Positions 48,401 through 60,200 of a stretch of DNA of 64,000 nt are shown here, in pieces. The number at the start of each line of letters is the position of its first letter. Position 1 is the stretch's first letter. The stretch spans positions 3,286,001 through 3,350,000 of the forward strand of contig NC_058162.1 in assembly GCF_020080835.1 (NCBI RefSeq), given 5' to 3'. The position numbers and the translations under genes were made by a program. The stretch is from Cotesia glomerata. Taxonomy: Eukaryota; Arthropoda; Insecta; Hymenoptera; Braconidae. The notes under the pieces were generated by a model. The model was given only the letters and a program-made list of their open reading frames with translations, searched no databases and had not been told where the DNA came from.

Positions 48401-51400
48401 CCGACAACGCCACCTGGACGATCTGCGCCAGATACACCTACGGTGAGCCAGTTCGCGGAACTCTCAGAATAAAATGCACGCCCCAGATTCCCAGCTGGCG
48501 CCGGGGTAAATACAATTTCCCCGCGATAAACTATGAAACTCGAATAGACACCCGCGACGGCTGTACCGGACCTTTCACAGTCTCCAGTTCCGAGATGGGC
48601 CTACCCGACTGGGAAGTGGCCCCCAACAGCATAATCTTCACCGCGAATCTGACCCAAGACGGCACGGAGACCATCGAGACCGCGACCAGCCGCGTAGTAG
48701 TAATGCACCAAGCTCTAAAACTGGAATTTCTCCCCCACACTCCCAAATACTTCAAACTCGGGCTTCCCTACCACGGAAAACTGCGGGTCCTTCGCCCGGA
48801 CGGCGAGACCCCAGCAGCTGGCGAAAAAATCCAGCTTTGCCTCCGGGTCCGCGGTAAAGACGACTGGTGGACCCGCGTGGTAGTAGAGTGCAAGAACTTC
48901 ACTTCCTCAGCCATGGGCTTTGTGAACTTCATTGTACCTCCCCAACACAAGCACATCGTCCTCCTAAACTTCGTAGCCACCGGAATTGAATACCCAACTA
49001 AATATTACTCCCCGGACAAACGTTGGCGCGTATTTATGGACCAGCCAGCAGCTTATATCGACGTTGGAGCTTGGTACTCTCCTTCTGAGAGCTACCTAGC
49101 AGTGGCTCGAGGTGACCAGCCGATAGTCTGTGGAGAAAAGTACCCCTTCAACGTGATGTACACCCTAGACCCCTCTGCTACCAACGAATCTCTAGCCTTT
49201 CACTATTCCATAAACTCAAAAGGCGACTTGCTGATATTCGGGCACGTTAAACACAAGCCCCACAAAGATTCCGTTTTAAATTACGCTGAATTTAAGAATG
49301 TCCTTGGAAGAGGCTCCGCTGATGCGACTAATGGTCGCAGTGAAGTCCCCAAGAACAATATTGTTCATAGATTCCCTCTGAGTGTAAAAGTAACTCCGTC
49401 TATGGCTCCGATCTCTGAACTTCTGTTATATTATGTAAGACCTGATGGAGAAACTGTGGCCACAACTTATACTATAGAAGTAAACGGTGGAGAAACTTGC
49501 TTCGAGAACCGCGTTAAGACCACTTGGCTCGATTCTGCAAGCTCTGAGGATATAAAACGCGCTCCTGGTGAATTAGTGCGTTACAATATCGAAGCAGCGC
49601 CCTGGTCGCTTTGCGGAGTGTCTGTCGTTGATTCTTCAACGAACTTCCTCGCGAGACGTGACTCTAAAAAGAGCAACTTGATTGACGCGGACGGAGCCTT
49701 TGACCAGACTAAAAAGTTCCATTTTAATCGAGGAGATACTCCGGCGCTGTACCAAAGTGTTTGGAGTCATTGCAAAAAGACTACTCAGCCTCCGGAGACT
49801 TCTATTGATGAAATAGACCACTTGCCTTCTCCAGCAGTGGAGGCTCCTCCGGTTTGGGACCATGGATCCGCGAGAACCTGGCAAACAGGGTTTGATCACA
49901 AGCGTAGTAGCAAATCTTCAAGAACTGGACGGAGCAGCGGAATTAGTTTAAACGGTGTTGTTAATTATGTCGATGCGATGCAAGCTTTTGATGACTTTGG
50001 TGTGATAGTGATGAGCGACTTGATTCTGGAGTCTAGGCCTTGTCCGCAAAATAGTCAGTGGTGGTCGATGAATCCGCTGGAGAGTATTGAAATGGGCCAT
50101 AGAAGTATGGACGATCCTGATCGGATCTGGGGGAATATGAAAATGCCCCAAGCATTCCCGCTTTTGAACTTCGGAGTTATAGAACCGACTTTAACTGGAA
50201 GCAGCGCTGATGTGGGATACATTGATCAGCTGCCTGGAGCTTCTCCGAGGTCGTTCTTTCCCGAAACTTGGCTCTGGGAATTGGTCACTACCGGCAAAGA
50301 CGGCAAAGCGGTGATAAAACGCACCTTGCCGGATACAATTACCAATTGGATGGCGCATACTATTTGCATTTCTTCAAGCTACGGGCTAGGAATAGCTCCA
50401 GTGACCAAGCTTACAGCTTTCCAGCCCTTCTTTTTAGACTACAGTCTTCCTTATAGCGTTAAACGCGGAGAATTACTCCGTATGAAAGTATCTTTGTTCA
50501 ATTACATGCAGCACAGTTTACCGGTTAAAATCCACCTGGTAGAAGCTCCAGGGTTTGAATTGCAAGCACCCAGTGTTCCAATTGCAGAGTACTGTGTCCC
50601 TGCGAGGAAGAGTATCGTCCATGAATTCGCTCTCAAGCCACAGGTTATTGGTAATGTTAACATTACCGTTTCCGCGGTGGTTGATTTGTCTTCAAACCAG
50701 TCTTGCAGTGTCTCTGGGAATGATAAGAAACTAAGTACTGATATCTTCACCCAGGACACGATTATCAAGCCAATTCTTGTACTTCCAGAAGGATTTCCTA
50801 TTGAAACAACTAGATCAGCTTTTGTTTGCCCAAAAGACTTTAACGATGACTCTAGTATCACTTGGAATTTAAGCCTACCAGTTGAAACTGATAACTTCAT
50901 CGCTGATAGTGCTAGAGCATACGTTTCGCTAATTGGAGATCTTTTGGGACCAGCTCTAGAAAATTTAGACAACCTTGTAAGACTGCCTTTTGGTTGCGGA
51001 GAGCAAAATCTGATCCTTTTCGTTCCTAATATCCACGTTATTAATTACCTAGACGCTACTTCTATTCGTAGAGTTGATGGTTCTACAATTCAGTCGAAAA
51101 ATCCGCTAAGACAGAAAGCCATTCGCAATATGGAGAAAGGTTACCAAAGAGAGTTAACTTACCGACACTCAGATGGCTCTTATTCAGCGTTTGGTCCTCA
51201 AAGTTCTGAGAACGAAGTGGGAGGTTCCATGTGGCTTACAGCCTTCGTTGTTAAATCTTACGCGCAAGCGCGAAGATACATCCACATTGACGACAGAGAT
51301 TTAAAGCTTTCCGTTAAATGGATTTATAGAAAACAACTTGAGAACGGATGCTTTCCAGTTATTGGAAGGATATTCCACAAAGATATGAAGGGAGGATTGC

Positions 51401-53583
51401 AAGATGATAGTGATAGCAGTGATTACACTGCAGCATTAACTGCTTACGTCCTAGTAGCTTTAGTAGAAAGTGGATCTTCTGGGAGCAAAAATTCCCTACC
51501 TTCTTCAGTTATCGACAACGCGGTTAATTGTCTAGAGAAGGTTATGTCCAAAAGCTTTAAAGAAGATGGCGACTTGTACATGCTTTCAGTTGGAACTTAC
51601 GCGCTAGCTTTATTGGAACACCCAACTGCGAATAAAAGCATGAGTTTGCTTCTAGACCGCGCGACGAGGCTCCATGATCTAATCTGGTGGGAAGACAAAA
51701 CAAAGACATCTTCCCGAGGGCTTAACATTGAAATTACAGCTTACGCCGTGCTTAGTCTCGTTAAACTTGGCGGGGACGACAAAATGGCGCTGGCTCATCG
51801 TGCAATTCGTTGGATGGCTAAGCAAAGAAACGCGGAGGGGGGATTTACTTCCACACAAGACACAGTTATTGGTTTAGAAGCTTTAGCAAAGTATGCAACC
51901 GCCATGGCGGTTACTAATTCCACTACCGACCTCTCTATTTTAGTAACTGCAGGAGATGTTGATAGAATAATAAGAATGCACGATGAAAATCGTCGAGTTT
52001 TAGTTCAAATTCCCCTACCAGTCTTTCCTACTTTAGTAGAAGCTTTTGTAGAGGGCGAAGGTTGCGTTTTAGTTCAAACTAACCTAAAATACAACGTGGC
52101 TCACGTTACAGGGTCACAAGCGTTTGATTTGTCGGTAACTAGCAAGCCTGTAGGCTCCAGTAATGACGAGTGTTCAATGCAGAAAATAACCTTGTGCGCA
52201 CGTTACAAAATGGCCGATGAAGAAAGCAACATGGCGCTTTTAGAAATTAAAATGATAAGCGGATACTCTGCGGATAAAACTACTCTTCACGCTTTGCTAG
52301 AAGACTCCGCAGTGACTCGCGTTGAAAGATTTGATGAAGAACCTGATGGATCTATAAGTATTTATTTTGATAAACTTACCGCTGAGACGACTTGCATTTC
52401 TTTTCTAGCTTGGCGGGAAAATATTGTCGATAAAACAGAGCCGGCTAATATTAAACTGTATGATTATTACCGACAAGAGTTAATGATCACCCAGAATTAT
52501 AATTTTATTTGCTGTACTTGTGATGCTGATGATAATAGCCAGTTGGAGGCAATTAGTCCTATTAGTCCGGTTAAGGCTGAATTAAAAGAACTCCCGGTTA
52601 ATATGTTGGTTAAAAAATCTGAAAAAAGAACTGGGATTATTCCAACAGCTGATTCTTTACAGGATATTGAGAGACACAGTAAAGTTATTGCAGATGGTCA
52701 GCTGTTGGTTGAAAATAAACAGTATCTTGATCAAGATCCTAATTTTATGATTGTTAAGGTTAATAATGACATTACCGACAAACCTAAGAAGAGTTTAGCA
52801 ACGCCATCTGCAACTATGGGAACAGTGGCGCCTCAGTCGACGAATGAAGATAATAAAAATGATATTGAAGGCAGTGGAAGTGGTAAGCTGGAAGAAATGG
52901 AAGTAGAAGAAGAATTAGAGCTTGAAGCAACTTACAATAAACCTTTGTCATCATTTATTGTCATTGATCATGAATTAGATACACCAGACGGCATTGAAGG
53001 ACCGCCGCCAGTTTATATTAAACCCTCGTTTGACATTAATTATAATGAAACTGATTCAACCTCTAATCTACGTATTGGCAGTGTTTTTAATAATAATAAT
53101 AATGATAATATTATTAATGATATTAATAATAACAGCTTGTCGCAGACGATTGATGTCAATTTTAATAACAGCGATAGTAAATGTCCAGTTTGTGGTGACA
53201 AATTGCCGACTAATATTGACGATATTTACTGCAACGCTGGTAGCGTTATTAAGGTGGCGGTGCGACGTCTTCGCAGGGCGAGACTGCTGTTGGATATGAT
53301 TGATAATCAACAGCCGAAGCGGCTGCGCGCGACGATTAATTTGGTACTGGATGATTCGAGATGCAAGTGCTCGCCGATTGACAAGCCGGGAAGTCTTGCG
53401 CTTATGATCTTCAATGCGGCTAGGGATACGTCGATGCTGATTAACAGTTCTGGTGATGAGAGTAAAAACTATAGGCTGGATGGAATGGTCTCGGTTTACA
53501 CATTACCGATTTCTAGTGTAGGCGGTGCTTCTTTTGAGATTATTAAAGCTCGGTCTTCTTGTCCTAGAGCTGTGACTGCGTAA
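45434..53583 (+). CDS. thioester-containing protein of the complement/alpha-2-macroglobulin family with C-terminal NTR-like domain
   Basis: Four exons (45434-45519, 45591-45781, 46400-46650, 48148-53583) form one clean frame of 1987 residues. Exon 1 encodes a signal peptide (WFCICTIIFVKIIVGSS), so the protein is secreted. The family traps proteases or tags targets covalently through an internal thioester. The order is MG domains (YIFTAPKKILAGETESGC, VETDKPIYKPGQDV, TTTFDVKKYVLPKFQV), a Ser/Arg-rich bait-like stretch near residue 750 (HKRSSKSSRTGRSSG), the A2M block (SFFPETWLWELV, near 875) and the thioester GCGEQN at 1125-1130. Then come the alpha-helical TED (STQDTVIGLEALAKYA), the receptor-binding domain, a long acidic and Asn-rich linker (about 1640-1850) and a Cys-rich NTR/C345C-like end from 1855 (CPVCGDKLP, YCNAGSVIKVAVRR). 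The NTR tail resembles complement C3/C5 or hymenopteran CPAMD8-like proteins more than plain insect TEPs. The precise orthologue is uncertain. Confidence 0.9.
47421..47884. mobile_element. AAGGTAAAAGACCCC foldback element (thioester gene intron 3)
   Basis: The right end reads inward as AAGGTAAAAGACCCCATTAA. The left end is a mutated form, GGGTAAAAACCCCATTAGTG. The interior has CAAAACACAGTAACTAAC inverted as GCAGTTACTGTGTTTTAAAA and the cue CCGTCCAAGCCGAAC near the right arm. Non-coding. Confidence 0.65.
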
Positions 53584-53887
53584 TTTTATATGCCGTTTTT
53601 TTACCATGGACAAAATAACCGGTACAGTCGATTCTTGATAATTTGAAACTCAACGGATTAGAGATTGATTTTAAATTGTTGAGAGTTTAAAATAATAAGC
53701 GGTTGAATAATAAATAATTTTTTAAGGGGCCAGAAAACATTTTGAGATTCAAATTATCGAGAGAAGACTGTATTTATATATTGTATAAGTTATTTATATA
53801 CTGATGGAAGATATAACTTTTGTAAAGGCGACTTTTTTTTAATAAAAATAATTTTAAAGGATTTTTTTGACTCATTAATTTTAATTT

Positions 53888-53925
<38 letters not shown>
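53584..53925. other. 3' flank of the thioester protein gene
   Basis: Contains AATAAA words at about 53708 and 53842 that may be polyadenylation signals, then a poly-T tract (53889-53920). Confidence 0.5.
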
Positions 53926-53926
<1 letters not shown>

Positions 53927-54142
53927 AAGGTAAAAGACCCAATTATTGACACTGGCCTAGTTGTTTGACACTTGCAATTTTATTATAATTAAAAAAATTA
54001 TTATTTTTAAATTTATAATTCAATAATTATATATAGTAATTTATTAGAGTCAATTTTTTTTTTTAATTAAAATTAATTAATATTTAATTTAATTAAATAA
54101 AATTAAAATTGCAAGTGTCAATAATTGGGTCTTTTACCTTAA
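53927..54142. mobile_element. AAGGTAAAAGACCC palindromic MITE
   Basis: Starts TAAGGTAAAAGACCCAATTA with TTGACACT after it and ends with the inverted AATAATTGGGTCTTTTACCT. About 215 bp. The left arm continues GGCCTAGTTGTTTGACACTT and the right arm AAAATTGCAAGTGTCA. Confidence 0.8.
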
Positions 54143-56320
54143 AAAATTTGGAGAAACCTAATTACTGATTAGTTAAATTTCCATCAATTTTTTAGACTCA
54201 CAATTTATTTTTAATTTACATATTATTTCTTTACATTTTTATTAAAAAAATAGATAAAAATACCTGAAATAGAAATAATTGTTTTTGATACTAACGAATT
54301 AGGATTAATTAAATTTTTTTCATTTAAAAAACTTAATTTTAAATTTGTTAACTTGTTACCATTCACGTAATCTTTTTGAAACAAATTTGCTAATACTTTT
54401 AACGTGAATTTTGGCCAGTTAAATGCATAAAATATTATTTTGGGTTGCGGTCAACTAGTCAGATTAACAATACTCCATTAATCTAAAAAATACTATAAAG
54501 TTAAAAATCTTTAATAATATAATTTCAAATTTTTATACGAATTTTTAAGTATAGACAATAAAAATCTTTAAATTGGAAAACGTCGTGGTTACTTTTAGAA
54601 TGATTAGATTAACATACTAACGAAAATTTTAACTCCGAATAAACAAACAGACCAATCATAATTTATCCGAAAGTTTTAAAAAGAGAAACAAAAGTAAAAA
54701 ATACTTGATTGAATTGATAAGAATCTAAAATTTTTGATTAATTTATGAAAATACTATTTCTAGTGAATTAAACAGCAATCGAGGGATCCATTAAAATAAT
54801 TAAAGTAATTATGAAATTATATAAACTTTTTTTTTTTAGTATTTTGCTTGTTTAGAATTTTGTCGGTCTAACAAGTTAACCGCAACCCAATTAATTAAAT
54901 TTAATAATTTAATCAGTAAATATTTATCAAAAGAATACAATTTATTATCTCAAAAAGTATTATTTTAATTTAGTCAATTTTTCTTATATTATAATTAACT
55001 TATTGAATTGCAAGCACATAAATTTCCCGAAAGGCTCAAAAAAAATTCAAGCTTATCACAAACATATAAGAAATTAATAAGTAACCTGTTTATAAAAAAA
55101 TAACTGAATTAATTGACAATTTTATACGAGAAGTATAAATTAATTCAATCTAATAATATTTGCTTATTTTCATAATCACAGAAAAACTTATTTATTTTCC
55201 TTTGATACTTAAATCATACATTACTTTTGATAAATTTATGTGTTTTTTTCAATGAATTATTCTCTTATAATTTTACTTTTACATATAAACGCAGATATTA
55301 TTTTTCGACTAAAGATAATCAAGGTTATTTTGTCCGTGGATGTCCATTCACGGAACCATTGAAATACTTATTATTTATCTATTAGATTAATCAATTAGAT
55401 ACATTATAATTTAATTACTTAAACTTTATTAATAATTTATATTAATAATTACTGATATCACGTAGGCTGTTGTTATTAATAGTAATATCTCATTTAAAAT
55501 CTTTCAATACTACTTTTAGCGTACCTATAATTAAATCTAAACTATCGCGTACAACAGCTTTCGTTAATATTTGTATATATAATTATTAATTATTAATTTG
55601 ATAAAATTTCCTCTAGATTATTATCAATATGATCGATATGAATAAATAAAAAAAAAAAACGTTTTATATAACTTACTCGAGATAAATTATAAAAATAAAT
55701 ATAATTGGATGAATAAAAGCGCGGATTTAAATTCAATACCGATAAATCCATTCTTTTCAGTTATAATATTAAATATATGATTAATGATTACCCGTATAAA
55801 AATCATATTTGTAAAAGCCTAATCAATATACATTTGATAGCCATAATAAGTAAAATATTAATGGGAACAAATTTTTTTTTAACTAGATTATAAAATATTT
55901 ATTTTTCTTATCAAAGAAAGAAAATTTCTAGTAATTTGATTATGAAATAATTGTGATATCAACATGAATTCATAATAAAGTGATGGTCATATCTGCATAA
56001 AATCATAATGATATCATAGTTATATTGTTAGCCTTTTTGAATCGTGGTATAAAATTATTGAATCATAATTATGTACAGGGAATAATGCAAATTAAAGAAA
56101 TTTTTAGGAGGATTTAAATTGTTTTCAAAATGAAAAATAATTATTATCTTCAGACGAAAAAATTTTTCAGTCATAAATTTTTTTTAAATCAAAATATATT
56201 TTAAGTATACTTAAAAAAAAAAATCGTTCCCATAAGTATTTTATTTATTACGGGTTTCAAATGTATATTGATATGGCTTTTATATGAATCTTATATTTGT
56301 GTCAAAATATGAGATTCATT
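54143..56320. other. AT-rich intergenic region without recognised gene
   Basis: Only low-complexity AT sequence and weak inverted words. GGTTGCGGTCAACTAGTCAG (54444) and TCTAACAAGTTAACCGCAAC (54866) look like the ends of an old foldback of about 440 bp. No coding frame is supported. Confidence 0.4.
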
Positions 56321-56321
56321 A

Positions 56322-57217
56322 TAAGGTAAAAGACCCAGTTATTGACACTGGCCCAGTTGTTTGACACTTGCAATTTTATTTTAGTTAAAGAAATAAAATG
56401 TTCTCAAAAAACCAATTATCTTAAGGGGGATAGCCACTGTGAGGATCGAAAAAATAGGTGATTTTCGGGAATTTTTTTGACTGGGATAATAAAGGAATTT
56501 GGGGATCGGGTTTCTTTTGTTTTATAAAGTATACATTGAAGATTATTCTCGTAAATTTTAATCAAAAAATATCATGTTATTACAAAGTTATTAGTATTTT
56601 AGTGGAACACCAAAAAAAAACGAATCAGCATTGTAATCTGCATGCATGTGGTTATCGTTGCACGTAGGGGATTTTTAAAATTTGGATTTCGAAAAAAATG
56701 GCGACGTATTAAAAATTTTTTCGATTTTTTTTCTCATTTTTTTGGATTCAAACAGCCCTAAAAAATCTTAAAATCAAAATTTTCAAAATCCCCTACGTGC
56801 AACGATAGCTACTGAATAGATGAATACGGAAAAAAAAGTTGCAAATTGATTCATATTTATGCAAATTACAGTTCGCATCAGTTAAAAAAAAGTAGTTTCG
56901 GGAAAAACGCGTTTTCGTCGGAGTGCCGCGCGTGTAAAGTCATTTGACGCGCTATCACAAAAATGACTATAACTCGAAAAATATTCGGAATTTTGATACC
57001 AAACTCTAGATACATATTTTTGAATCTATAAACTTGGATTGAATAAAAAAAAAAAAAATTTTTTTTTTTTAATTTCACAGTGGCTATCCCCCTTAAAATT
57101 TATAACTAAAAAATTGTATTTATTAATTTATTAGAGTTAATTTTTTTTTTTTTAATTAAAATAAAATTTCGTGTCAATAACTAGGCCAGTGTCAATAACT
57201 GGGTCATTTACCTTATT
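56322..57217. mobile_element. AAGGTAAAAGACCC MITE interrupted by another MITE
   Basis: The left end AAGGTAAAAGACCCAGTTAT and the right end AATAACTGGGTCATTTACCT enclose a TTAAGGGGGATAGCC element (56423-57094). The outer element without the insert is about 220 bp, equal to its sister at 53927. Confidence 0.8.
56423..57096. mobile_element. TTAAGGGGGATAGCC foldback element, nested
   Basis: The ends are TTAAGGGGGATAGCCACTGT and the inverted ACAGTGGCTATCCCCCTTAA. A TTAA on each side could be the target duplication typical of piggyBac-type elements or simply part of the inverted repeat. The interior GGAATTTGGGGATCGGGTTT, GTGCACGTAGGGGATTTT-like words and AGGGGATTTTTAAAATTTGG match the element at 43905. 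Confidence 0.75.
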
Positions 57218-57297
57218 CATAATGAATCTCATGATGATATCATATGATTTTTACACGGGTATAATTTATCAACGAATTAATTTATTAATAATAATAA

Positions 57298-60200
57298 TTA
57301 ATATATTTGTGGAGCCGAACGATCATTAATAGTACCGGTTGTTTTACGCAAAGAAGTACCGCGTCTAATCTGATCCATCAATGAATCTCTAACTTGAAGC
57401 GGATCTAGAATAGGAACTCTGTTGGCCATAATTCGCCTAACACTTGCAGATCTATTAGGAGTAGATAATGTCGCGGCTGTACTTTTTAAGTGAGTATGTA
57501 TTTGAGGTACTTGTTGTTGACTTTGTTGCTGACGCTGTTGTTGTTTCTGTGCCGCTAATTTGGCATTAAGGGTCTCGAGAAAACCAACGCTGGTACGTCG
57601 CGGAGCAGAACAAGTTTGGCTCTGTAATTCACTGGTAGAAATGATATGTTTGCGCATCAACTTGGGACTGCAGTCCCCGGCAGTTGAGTTGATAGAAGTG
57701 CTGCTGAGTTTAGAACTCAGAACACTGATTAAATTTTGCTGACTGGAGTTGAAAGTCGAAGTGGTGTTCGAAGAACTGTGCCCGGATGAGGATGACTCAA
57801 TGATGGAAGTCGATACACGCCTGGAGGAGCTCGAATGCTCGGGACCTGATCTAGTGACACGTGTTACTGGAGGTTGTGCCTGTTAAGCTATCAGCTTACG
57901 CATGAATGACGGGCTTGCGGGGGTATGACGCAGCTCAGTAAGTGTTCTCACTGTCTCTGAAACGGATATTGATCTTTTAGCTGGGGGATAAGGACTCGCG
58001 ATTGACGAACTTCCTTCTAATAAGAATGCTGGAGGCGGAGGAAGGTTCTCGGTTTCGTCGGCTATGTTTGGGGGCGAGGGCGAGATGGTGAAGTCACTGT
58101 CAGGCCCGGCTATTTGGAGAAGGTTGCTCGCGCTAATGCTGCAGTTTGTACGCTCTTTGAGAGTATTAGTAATACTTGTCGTTGAGGTAATTATTGTAGA
58201 AGTTCAGCGTGTTGGCGGTGCTGGCTTGTTTTGCTGAAATGATCCACAACGAGGCAATGTACATATTGCGCTCATATCTAAATTGCTCGTTTCTGGTTGC
58301 TGAGGTGTATCTTCTTTTGGTAACGGCGTTATTGTTGATTCAGTCTGGAAAATAATCAATTTATACTTATCTATAATAATTTTTTTAATTATGTTGATAT
58401 TTTGATTAAATTTAAGCAAAAATACACTTTCAGAGTTTGTTGAAAAATATTAATTTTATTTATATTTAAAAAAAAATTATTAGATATTAATAATCAAGTT
58501 TTTTTTTTTTTTTTTTTTTTTTTTTCGTAGCGGACTTGAGATTCATTCATTAAAAATTTACAAAATTCTATGATTGTATTTTTAATTAAAAATATTTATC
58601 CGGTATCTTTGATAGTTGAACAAATTGTAAGCAACTACTAAAAATGAAAATTTCGAATTCAAATTATCAGTGTAAGTAATTTTCAACCTAAAAAGTATAA
58701 AATAATGATGAGAAAATTAAAAGCAAAAGAAAATTTAAATTTTGATGATTTTCAAAGTTTTTAAAATCATGACTCAAGTGACCTCTAAAATTTTTTTCTC
58801 ACCTCCGGGCGGAAAGCGTCAATTTTCCTCCCGCTGCGCTAAACGAAAATGCCGCTTTCCGCCTCTATTTTTAAAGCATTTAGGCTGTATTCGAAAATTC
58901 TCTATCTCTAGATACATAATTAAGAAATGACCCTGTATCTTGAGAATTGACATTTTTAAAGATATAAGCTCACCCCGACATCACACTCATTGAAACCTTT
59001 TATTCGAGTACCCACATCAATTTTTCATATATTTATATATATGTATATATGAAAAATATATGAAAATGCATGTGGGTACTCAAATGAAAGCTCCTGATGA
59101 GTGTAACATCGGAATGAGCTTATATCTTTGAAAATGTCAATAGTTAAGAAAGTACAGTGCAATTTAACATAATTAAGAAATGACCTTGTATCTTAAGAAC
59201 TATTGACATTTTTAAAGATATAAGCCCATCCCGACATTACACTCATCGAGACCTTTCATTTGAGTACCCACATCAATTTTTCATATATTTATATATATGA
59301 CATATATTTATATATGAAAATATATTAAAAATGTAAGTGGGTACTCAAATGAAAGCTCTTGATGGGTGTAACATCGGGATGAGCTTATATCTTTAAAAAT
59401 GTCAATAGTTAAGAAATTACAGTGCAATTTAACAAATATCTTGTGAAACATTGACATTTTTAAAGATATAAGCTCATCCTGATGTTACACTCATCAAGAC
59501 CTTTCATTTGAGTAGCCACATCAATTTTTCATATATTTATATATATTATATATATGTATATATGAAAAATATATCAAAATGCATGTGGGTACTCAAACGA
59601 AAGCTCCTGATGAGTGTAACATCGGAATGAGCTTATATCTTTAAAAAAGTCAATAGTTAAGAAAGTACAGTGCAATTTAATAATATTCATTATTTAATAA
59701 ATCAAAATTTTTATTTATTTACAGTTCATGTCATGGCAGTCACGTAGTGACTGCAAGTTTTATACTTTAATCGATGAGTTAAAATACCTTTTCAGGAAGA
59801 TTTGGGTTTGATGAAGCAGCAGTATTGCGTACAGTAGGAGCTTGCATTTCCTGCGCTCGATTAGCTGCTAAATTAGCCAACTCATGCATGTTTACGTACA
59901 TCGGCTGGGTAACCAATTGATTTCCTAATAATTCTGTGGAGGAATCAGCAATTCACAATCAATACTCAATTATCGCTATCATAAATATAATGACATTAAA
60001 TCAAAATAAAAAAAGCAAAATTACCTTTAGCTAAATGCGCTGGCAAAGGTAATTTCGGTTTACCAGGACGTTGATTACCATTACCGTCATTATTGACCCG
60101 TGAAGTGGACGTAGAACGCTCTAGACTGGAGCATCTATTGGGAATCGGGGGTCTCGGGGCGTTAGCAGCTTTGCCAGCTTTTGGCGGTGTGCGAGCTTGG

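Noticed and set aside
48531..50972. Minus-strand frames up to 156 codons opposite the thioester gene
   Set aside because: Antisense of a long conserved exon with higher GC, with no independent support.
57879..57898. 20-nt GTAAGC...AACAG segment as an intron removing the TAA in mim
   Set aside because: Far below the minimal length for spliceosomal introns.
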